Below, piece after piece: positions 57,934-64,000 of a stretch of DNA of 64,000 nucleotides. The notes beneath the pieces are model-generated. The model was not told the origin of the DNA. It did not search any database and worked only from the letters and a program-made list of their open reading frames with translations. The stretch comes from Candidatus Binatia bacterium (GTDB lineage: Bacteria; Desulfobacterota; Binatia; HRBIN30). Position numbers and translations under genes: made by a program. The first letter of the stretch is position 1. Each line of letters begins with the position of its first letter. Location: positions 261,195 to 325,194 of the forward strand of contig JAOAHD010000003.1 in NCBI GenBank assembly GCA_026415395.1, written 5' to 3'.

Positions 57934-58292
57934 GCGCCTTCCCGTCGCTCTTTGTGTACGGAACTCTTCGGGACGCAAATCTCGTTTATCAGCTGACCGG
58001 CAAGTCGTTTCGGTCCGAAGAGGCCTGGCTTTTGGATTACGAGCGGCACGAGTTGCCGCACACCTACCCATTCGTGACCGCGTCGCCAGGGAAATGCGTG
58101 CGCGGCCTGATCTTGTATGATGTCGACCAGGAGTCGCTCACCGCGTTCGATCGTTACGAATGTCGCGGGGTGCTTTACGACCGGGTAACGGCCAGGGCAA
58201 AAACGAGAAACGGAGTTCAGGAGGTGCTCGTCTACGTGCGTTGCAAGGATCGCCTTCCGCTCCGCGAGCAAGACGGCAGCGACGGTCCTTGA
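57930..58292 (+). CDS. Gamma-glutamylcyclotransferase-like (AIG2/GGCT) family protein
   Basis: A 120-aa protein with the AIG2/BtrG fold signature 'LFVYGTLRDANLVYQLTG' and the active-site Glu region 'FDRYECRGVLYDRV'. Related enzymes cyclise gamma-glutamyl amines or amino acids to 5-oxoproline. The start overlaps the MBL gene stop (ATGA). A role in glutathione turnover together with the two MBL-fold hydrolases is an inference from context. Confidence 0.85.
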   Translation: MSAFPSLFVYGTLRDANLVYQLTGKSFRSEEAWLLDYERHELPHTYPFVTASPGKCVRGLILYDVDQESLTAFDRYECRGVLYDRVTARAKTRNGVQEVLVYVRCKDRLPLREQDGSDGP

Positions 58293-58329
58293 CTTGCACG
58301 AACAGCTTGGCTGACTAGCACGAGCGCCT

Positions 58330-59721
58330 ATGGACGGTGACTCCGCTTCATCGCTTTCTGTCGCTGTAGTTGGCGGCCGCAGCGCGGCACTGACCCGCCA
58401 AGAACTTCTGCACACCATTTGGCAGCTTGCGTGGCCAGTCATCATCACCCTGTTGCTGGAGTCACTCGTCGGTTTGGTCGACACACTGATGGTGGGCAGG
58501 CTCGGAGCCGACGCAGTTGCGGCTGTCGGAGTTGGCGCTCAGATCCTCAATAGCGTGAGCATCGCAATGACGGCTGTGGGCACCGGCACGTTAGCGCTGG
58601 TGGCGCGGTCGGTAGGTGCCGGGCATCGAGACTTTGCCGAACGGGTGGTGGCGCAAGCGCTCATCGCCGCCAGTGCTTTATCCTGCCTGTGCATCGCCCC
58701 GGTGATTGTGTTTGCCGAGTCTGTCGTTGGCTGGTTCGGAGTACAGCCGCAAGTGCATGAACTCGGTACGCAGTTCACCCGCTTGGTGATGCTCTCGATT
58801 CCCCAGTCGGCCACGCTCTTCGTCATCGGCTCGGCACTGCGGGCCGCGGGTGACACCCGCACGCCTCTGTTGATCGGCGCCTTAGTGAACGTGGTGAACG
58901 TTGTGGGCAACTATGTGTTCATCTTTGGCGCATTTGGATTTCCGGCGCTTGGTGTGCGCGGTTCAGCGCTGGCCACCGTAGTGGCTTTTACAACCGGCGT
59001 TGTGCTGGGCGTCGCTCTGCTGATGCGCGGTCGGCTATCGCTGCGGCTGGAACCCGATCACTTTCGCGTCGACTTCACGCTCATTCGGCGCGTGCTTCGG
59101 ATTGGCTATCCCGCGGCCACCGAGCAGTTGCTCATGCAAGTTGGATTCTTCCTCTACCTGGTGTTCGCGGCTCGGTACGGTACAAGCGCCGTGGCCGCGT
59201 ACTTCATCGGTGTTCGGATCCTCGCGCTCTCCTTCTTGCCCGGCTACGGTTTTGCTGCAGCGGCTGCCGCATTGGTAGGCCAAAGTCTTGGCGCGAAACA
59301 GCCGCAATTGGCCCGGCGGTCGGGTTGGGAATCGAACCGCCTCGCAGTTTACCTCATGTCGCTGTGCGGCATCGTGATCATCGCACTGGCGGCCCCGATT
59401 GCTTCGACGTTTGTCGACGATCCGGAGGTGATTCGCGATACTGTCGCGTTCATTTGGGCACTCGGTGTCTCTCAACCCTTCATGGCGATCGACTTCACCT
59501 TGGGCGGCGCACTTCGAGGCGCGGGCGACACCCGGTTCCCGCTGGTAGCGGTTTTCGTTGGTTTCTACGGTTGTCGTCTCGGCTGTGCGTACTTGGTGAC
59601 AAACGTGGTTCACTGGGACGTACAGTGGCTCTGGCTCTCGTTGGTGGGTGATTACGTGGCCCGAGCCGCGCTGAAAGCGTGGCGGTTTCACAGTGGCCGC
59701 TGGGAAAGTGTCCGGGTGTGA
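58330..59721 (+). CDS. MATE-family multidrug/metabolite exporter
   Basis: A 463-aa transporter with 12 predicted segments. The start 'LAWPVIITLLLESLVGLVDT' followed by 'LMVGRLGADAVAAVGVGAQI' is a classic MATE N-terminus, and the second half repeats the pattern ('LRIGYPAATEQLLMQVGFFL', 'VAAYFIGVRILALSFLPGYG'). It probably uses an ion gradient. The DinF, NorM and prokaryotic sub-branches cannot be separated here. It begins 37 bp after the previous stop. Confidence 0.92.
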   Translation: MDGDSASSLSVAVVGGRSAALTRQELLHTIWQLAWPVIITLLLESLVGLVDTLMVGRLGADAVAAVGVGAQILNSVSIAMTAVGTGTLALVARSVGAGHRDFAERVVAQALIAASALSCLCIAPVIVFAESVVGWFGVQPQVHELGTQFTRLVMLSIPQSATLFVIGSALRAAGDTRTPLLIGALVNVVNVVGNYVFIFGAFGFPALGVRGSALATVVAFTTGVVLGVALLMRGRLSLRLEPDHFRVDFTLIRRVLRIGYPAATEQLLMQVGFFLYLVFAARYGTSAVAAYFIGVRILALSFLPGYGFAAAAAALVGQSLGAKQPQLARRSGWESNRLAVYLMSLCGIVIIALAAPIASTFVDDPEVIRDTVAFIWALGVSQPFMAIDFTLGGALRGAGDTRFPLVAVFVGFYGCRLGCAYLVTNVVHWDVQWLWLSLVGDYVARAALKAWRFHSGRWESVRV

Positions 59722-59981
59722 ATCGCCGGGTGGACACTGCAATGGATTGCACGCTCGCATCCCCCGGGCGATGACGAAGCGCCAAGTGTCAGCCAGCGGA
59801 CGTGACTCGTGTCGCCCGTTGGAGGGAGGCCGATCAATTCTCTGGCGATGCGCTTTCCACGCGGGCGCAAGAGGAGCAATTTGTTGACAAGGTGTAGAGC
59901 CCTGGCTAAACAGCGCGCTCGCAATTCGGTCGCTTCGCGCTTGAATTCTCCTGCTTTTTTTTCGTCAACGGGGCGTTGCTG

Positions 59982-60725
59982 ATGATTGAGGTACGGAACC
60001 TGACCAAGCGCTACGGGGAACTTACCGCGATCTCCAACATCAGTTTCACGGCGGAAAAGGGCCAAATCTTGGGTTTCCTCGGACCGAACGGTGCTGGGAA
60101 AACCACAACGATGCGGATCATCACCGGCTTCATGCCAGCCACGTCGGGCACGGTGAAGATCGCTGGCTTCGACATTTTCGAGGACTCGTATGAGTGCCGG
60201 CGGAGGATCGGCTACTTGCCCGAGTCGCCTCCGCTGTACAACGACATGACGGTGCTTACGTACTTGCGCTTTGTGGGCCGTATCCGCGGGATCAGCAAAG
60301 CGGATCTCAATGACGCTGTCGATCGCGTATTGCGCTCTTGTGGGCTTGAGGACGTGCCCCACCGAGTCATCGGGCATCTATCCAAGGGGTACCGGCAGCG
60401 TGTGGGTCTGGCCCAGGCAATGATTCATAGTCCTTCTGTTCTGGTTTTGGACGAGCCGACCATCGGCCTCGATCCCAGGCAAATCATCGACATCCGCACC
60501 TTGATCAAGGAACTCGCTGCGGACCGCACGGTGATTCTCTCTACCCACATTTTGCCAGAGGTTTCGCAGCTCTGCGACAAGGTGGTCATCATCAATCAAG
60601 GACGGATTGTGGTCGAAGACATGCTTGCGAACCTGACTCGGGATACAAGCCTCGAACAGGTCTTCCTCCGGTACATCAGTCAGGATACGGCAGTGCCAGC
60701 TGGTGCGGTGGAGGGGGCGGCATGA
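59982..60725 (+). CDS. ABC transporter ATP-binding protein (GldA-like)
   Basis: A 247-aa ABC ATPase with Walker A 'GPNGAGKTTTMRII' (near residue 37), signature 'LSKGYRQRVGLAQAM', Walker B 'VLVLDEPTIGLD' and switch His in 'ILSTHILPEV'. It is most like the ABC-2 (GldA/NatA) exporter branch. It is first in a four-gene module with permease, GldG-like and DUF4340 genes. ATG 59982 or the TTG 59976 could be the start. The stop overlaps the permease start (ATGA). Confidence 0.93.
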   Translation: MIEVRNLTKRYGELTAISNISFTAEKGQILGFLGPNGAGKTTTMRIITGFMPATSGTVKIAGFDIFEDSYECRRRIGYLPESPPLYNDMTVLTYLRFVGRIRGISKADLNDAVDRVLRSCGLEDVPHRVIGHLSKGYRQRVGLAQAMIHSPSVLVLDEPTIGLDPRQIIDIRTLIKELAADRTVILSTHILPEVSQLCDKVVIINQGRIVVEDMLANLTRDTSLEQVFLRYISQDTAVPAGAVEGAA

Positions 60726-61495
60726 AAAACGCGTTGACGATCGCTGGAAAGGAGCTCCGCTCGGCGTTTGTCTCGCCGATTGCTTATGTCGTGCTCACGG
60801 GGTTCATGCTCCTTGGCGGTTGGTTCTTCTTCAACCTCCTCAACCGGTTCAACTTCCTGGTGCAGATCTACATGAGCTTTCGGAACCCCGAAGTTCAAAT
60901 GCGCCTGAACTTGAACGAGCTCGTTGTCGCTCCGCTGCTCGGGAATCTCTCGGTCGTGCTCATCATTCTTGTGCCAGTGATCACGATGCGGTCGTTTGCG
61001 GAGGAGAAGCGCGCCGGCACCTACGAGCTCCTGTTGACCTCGCCTCTCTCCGTGGCGGAAATTGTCGCTGGGAAATTCCTCGGTGTGGTGGCGTTTTTGA
61101 TCATCATGCTGGGGCTGACAGCGATCTATCCGATCATCTTGCTGGTTTACGGCAACCCGGAACCTGGCATCATTGCTGCGGGTTACTTAGGGCTGTTCCT
61201 GCTGGCGATCTCCTTCGCCACGGTTGGCCTCCTCACCTCATCCTTCACCGACAACCAAATTGTCGCCGCAGTAAGCTGCTTGATCGTCCTGCTGTTGCTT
61301 TACGTGATCTCCTGGCCCGCGGAGACGGCTGGTCCCACGCTGGCGGCCGTGCTGCGTTATTTGTCGCTGACCGAGCACTTTTCTGAGATGGTGAAAGGCG
61401 TCATCGAAACCAAGGATCTCATTTACTTCGGCAGCGTCATCGCTCTCGCACTCTACCTAACACATCGTTCGGTCGAATCGGTTCGCTGGAGGTAA
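60722..61495 (+). CDS. ABC-2 type permease (GldF-like)
   Basis: A 257-aa membrane protein with six predicted segments. Its first segment follows 'AGKELRSAFVSPIAYVVLTG', and 'ITMRSFAEEKRAGTYELLLT' is the family's cytosolic coupling region. It pairs with the ATPase just upstream, forming an exporter or lipid/protein-moving complex. It is followed 3 bp later by the GldG-like gene. Confidence 0.92.
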   Translation: MKNALTIAGKELRSAFVSPIAYVVLTGFMLLGGWFFFNLLNRFNFLVQIYMSFRNPEVQMRLNLNELVVAPLLGNLSVVLIILVPVITMRSFAEEKRAGTYELLLTSPLSVAEIVAGKFLGVVAFLIIMLGLTAIYPIILLVYGNPEPGIIAAGYLGLFLLAISFATVGLLTSSFTDNQIVAAVSCLIVLLLLYVISWPAETAGPTLAAVLRYLSLTEHFSEMVKGVIETKDLIYFGSVIALALYLTHRSVESVRWR

Positions 61496-61498
61496 GCT

Positions 61499-63052
61499 GT
61501 GCGCCGCAACCAATCGTTGCTCGGGTTGTTGGGGCTCGTTTTTCTTCTGTTTGCCGTGATCGCGGGTGCCTTCACAGGCGGGCGCACCGTGATCGATGTG
61601 GTGTACATCGCAGCCAACGGTGTTGCTGGGGTCTTCTGCCTGATCGCTTACCTGAGCGCTGGCTTGGAGCAACTGCGGAACGTGGTGAGTGAACGGTCCA
61701 CCCGTTACGGAGCCAATGTGATTGTCGGCTCACTAGCCTTCCTCGGCGTGCTCATTGTGTTGAACTATCTGGGGGCGCGCCACAGCAAGCGGTTCGACCT
61801 CACCGAACAGAAGGTATACAGCCTGTCGGACCAGTCGATTAACGTCGTGAAAAACCTCGAAAACGAGCTCAAGATGCTCGCCTTTGTCGAGGGCGGGATT
61901 AACCCTGAGTTGCGGGATCTGCTGAGTAACTACGCGCGCTACTCCTCAAAGGTCTCGTACGAGCTCATCGATCCCGACAAGCAGCCGGAGCTGGCGGAGA
62001 AATACCAGATTCGGACTTACAACACAGTGCGCGTCGAGTACGGCAACGAAAGCACACTGGTAACCCAGCCGAATGAAGAGAATCTGACGAATGCCATCAT
62101 CAAAGTCACCCGCAAAACCCGTAAGGTAGTTTGCGTGATTGAGGGTCACGGTGAGCCTGATTTGGACGACCTACAGAGCCCTAAGGGTCTCGCCACTTTC
62201 CGCTCTGCCCTGACCAACGAAAATTACGAAGTGAAAAAGGTTCTCCTTCCCTCGGAGCCAAAAATTCCGGACGATTGCTCCGTGGTTGTTGTTGCAGGTC
62301 CACAGCGTCCATTTCTCGAGCACGAGTTGCAGGCACTCCAGTCTTATCTCGAACACGGCGGGCGCTTGCTCGCTTTGGTTCCACCGCGCACTGGAAACGA
62401 GTTCGTTCCGGTGTTCGAGAAGTGGGGGATAAAGCTCGGAAGCGACGTGGTCGTGGATCAAGTGGTCCGCCTGTTTCAGGGGCCCGCGTTGGGTCTGACG
62501 CCACTGGCGAACACTTACAGCGTGCACGAGATCACGCGCGATTTCAAGCAGCGCACAATCTTTCCCATGACACGCTCGGTCAAAGCCGACGCTGCAGGGA
62601 AAAGTGGGCTATCCGTCGTGGAACTCGTTAAAACCAGCCCGTCGAGTTGGGCGGAAACCGATTTGGACGGCGTTTTCCAACGTGGCGAGGCGTCCCTCGA
62701 TGGTAATGCTGACCTCAAAGGGCCCGTGCCGGTGGCAGTGGCCGTGGAAGCCAACCTTAAACAAATGGGGTTCAACCAGGACGGAACCGCTCGGCTGGTG
62801 GTGTTCGGGAGCATCGAATTTGCCTCCAACCGCGAGCTTGACGGCACCTTTTACAACCGCGACTTGCTGATGAACGCCGTTGGTTGGCTTGTGGGCGAGA
62901 GTGATTTGGTGTCGATTCGACCGCGAGGAATTCGTGCTTCGCGGATCCAATTCACTCCGGAGCAAAGCTTGATGACGTTCTACCTCACCGTGCTGCTGAT
63001 CCCGCAACTTTTGCTCGTTGCCGGCATCGCAGTTTGGTGGCGGCGAGAGTAG
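61499..63052 (+). CDS. GldG-like ABC-transporter auxiliary protein
   Basis: A 517-aa membrane protein of the Gldg/ABC_transp_aux family. Two N-terminal membrane segments and a third near 75-95 precede a large periplasmic region (about 100-490) containing 'DLTEQKVYSLSDQSINVVKN', 'VTRKTRKVVCVIEGHGEPDL' and 'LLPSEPKIPDDCSVVVVAGP'. A C-terminal membrane helix is followed by 'WWRRE'. The GTG start has GGAGG 7 nt upstream. In Flavobacteriia GldA-F-G support gliding; outside them the role is unknown. Confidence 0.9.
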   Translation: MRRNQSLLGLLGLVFLLFAVIAGAFTGGRTVIDVVYIAANGVAGVFCLIAYLSAGLEQLRNVVSERSTRYGANVIVGSLAFLGVLIVLNYLGARHSKRFDLTEQKVYSLSDQSINVVKNLENELKMLAFVEGGINPELRDLLSNYARYSSKVSYELIDPDKQPELAEKYQIRTYNTVRVEYGNESTLVTQPNEENLTNAIIKVTRKTRKVVCVIEGHGEPDLDDLQSPKGLATFRSALTNENYEVKKVLLPSEPKIPDDCSVVVVAGPQRPFLEHELQALQSYLEHGGRLLALVPPRTGNEFVPVFEKWGIKLGSDVVVDQVVRLFQGPALGLTPLANTYSVHEITRDFKQRTIFPMTRSVKADAAGKSGLSVVELVKTSPSSWAETDLDGVFQRGEASLDGNADLKGPVPVAVAVEANLKQMGFNQDGTARLVVFGSIEFASNRELDGTFYNRDLLMNAVGWLVGESDLVSIRPRGIRASRIQFTPEQSLMTFYLTVLLIPQLLLVAGIAVWWRRE

Positions 63053-63085
63053 CCATCCACGAATTCACCGCGCGAGGCGGGTGCC

Positions 63086-64000
63086 ATGCGTTTCCGCACT
63101 ACATTGTTCCTCTTGGTCATTCTGGCTGGTCTCGGGGCCTACTTATACTGGATGGAGCTGCCTCGGCAGCAGAAGGAGGCAGAGGCCAAAAAGCTCTTCA
63201 ACTTCAAAGCGGACGATATTGTGCAGGTCCGTATGCGCTTTGAGGACCGCAACATCCTTCTTCGTAAAAGCGATGGTGCGTGGCGGTTGGTTGAGCCCAT
63301 CGAAGCGCCCGCAGACGAAATCACCGTCAAAAACCTTTTGAACACGATCGCGGAGTGCGAGGTAAAGCGGGAGCTCGAGGACGCAACGGACCTCAAGCAG
63401 TTTGGGCTGGACCCGCCCTTTGTCACGCTTGAGGTCAAGCTCAAGGACCGGGAATTACCCGCGGTCGCTGTGGGCAAGAACACGCCGGTCGGATTTTCCG
63501 CGTACCTCCAGCGTTTGGACGATCGCAAGGTGCGCCTGACCACCTCCGCGTTCCGCGCTGGGTTGGATAAGCAGGTCAAAGACTTCCGCGACAAGGCCAT
63601 CCTCAACTTCAGCGACGACGACGTACAACGGTTCTCGTTGGTTCGCGCTGATGGCACTGTCACGCTGGTCCGGAAGGATGGCCAGTGGATCGTCGAGCAA
63701 CCCGGAAGCAACCCCGCAGATGGGCCCACAGTGCGGTCGTTTCTATCGACCCTGAGAACGATGCGGGCGATCGATTTCCCGAACGACCAGCCAGCCGACC
63801 TTTCTCCCTACGGCCTGGACAACCCGCGGTTGCGCATCGTGCTGTTCCTCGGGAAAGACCAAGCGGAAAAGCATGTCCTCATCGGAGGAGAGAATCCGGA
63901 GAAGAAGTCGGAGATTTACGTACAAACCAGTGGCGTGCCTACCGTGTATACGGTCAGCGACTGGGTGTGGCGGGATTTGAACAAGAACCCGAACGATTTC
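63086..64000 (+). CDS. DUF4340 domain protein (3' end beyond window)
   Basis: The first 305 codons are visible. There is an N-terminal membrane anchor ('FLLVILAGLGAYLYWMEL') followed by repeated DUF4340 blocks: 'RNILLRKSDGAWRLVEPIEA', 'FGLDPPFVTLEVKLKDRELP', then 'YGLDNPRLRIVLFLGKDQAE' in a second repeat. Such proteins regularly follow GldA/F/G-like ABC modules, as here. Function is unknown; a periplasmic partner of the exporter is likely. No stop is reached before 64000. Confidence 0.88.
   Translation, partial: MRFRTTLFLLVILAGLGAYLYWMELPRQQKEAEAKKLFNFKADDIVQVRMRFEDRNILLRKSDGAWRLVEPIEAPADEITVKNLLNTIAECEVKRELEDATDLKQFGLDPPFVTLEVKLKDRELPAVAVGKNTPVGFSAYLQRLDDRKVRLTTSAFRAGLDKQVKDFRDKAILNFSDDDVQRFSLVRADGTVTLVRKDGQWIVEQPGSNPADGPTVRSFLSTLRTMRAIDFPNDQPADLSPYGLDNPRLRIVLFLGKDQAEKHVLIGGENPEKKSEIYVQTSGVPTVYTVSDWVWRDLNKNPNDF

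Noticed and set aside
59722-59981. Inverted repeat ATCGCC...GGGCGAT in the gap before the ABC module
   Set aside because: The arms are imperfect and separated by a loop of about 40 nt with no T-run, so it cannot be called a terminator or operator.

Overview
The window is a high-GC (roughly 60%), gene-dense chromosomal segment from a Gram-negative bacterium. It has two LpxL-type acyltransferases, LpxD, the Kdo genes kdsB/kdsA/kdsD, an Omp85 protein (TamA/BamA type), TamB, HtrA/DegP and several lipoproteins, so there is an LPS-bearing outer membrane. The mix of DUF4416, DUF2760 with paired Hsp70s, slipin/NfeD and the kdsB-pyrG-kdsA-kdsD order resembles deltaproteobacterial-type lineages (Desulfobacterota, Myxococcota, Binatota). 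That placement is inference and no species is claimed. I saw no rRNA, tRNA, CRISPR array or prophage.

Layout. 1-11.4 kb: the end of a beta-propeller gene, a trans-polyprenyl diphosphate synthase, then a tightly overlapped plus-strand series (DUF971, Mrp ATPase, CDP-alcohol phosphatidyltransferase, small membrane protein, UPF0104 flippase-like protein, CoaBC, DUF4416). A secreted zinc phospholipase C-like protein and a family-4 uracil-DNA glycosylase are divergent and share start-codon bases. NfeD, slipin and a release-factor-like protein follow and end at a hairpin terminator. 11.5-16.8 kb: DUF2760 plus two tandem, diverged Hsp70 ATPases. 17.1-24.0 kb (minus): kdsB-pyrG-kdsA-kdsD-lpxL-ferritin-like-lpxL. 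24.2-27.7 kb: proS, purE, purK.

27.8-35.3 kb is a graveyard. It holds IS110-type transposase remnants and a decayed minus-strand anaerobic-respiration operon in the order TAT Fe-S subunit, NrfD membrane subunit, molybdopterin oxidoreductase (tetrathionate-reductase-like), porin. Every one of the four genes carries frameshifts and/or in-frame stops, while essentially all genes outside this block are intact. A TPR gene heads this block. Upstream of it is a two-gene unit of a compact HELGH peptidase and an unrecognised partner.

37.2-41.3 kb: lgt, a TlpA-like thioredoxin, an exported HELFH metallopeptidase and a CorC/TlyC-type CBS membrane protein. 41.5-49.7 kb: tamA and tamB convergent on those genes and divergent from htrA. 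49.8-53 kb (minus): MFS transporter, peptidoglycan-binding lipoprotein, hisG, hisI. 53.1-59.7 kb: lpxD, gloB, cysE, cupin lipoprotein, PduO-type adenosyltransferase, a second MBL-fold hydrolase, a gamma-glutamylcyclotransferase-like protein and a MATE exporter, mostly with 4-base start/stop overlaps. 60-64 kb: a GldA/GldF/GldG-like ABC module with a DUF4340 protein cut by the window end.

The most interesting items are the decayed respiratory operon (including a UGA exactly at an Fe-S cysteine position), the DUF2760/double-Hsp70 cassette, the HELGH peptidase with its unknown partner, the ferritin-like gene inside the lipid A/Kdo operon, and the overlapping divergent start codons at 7.88 kb. 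I did not find a clearly new multi-gene system beyond these.
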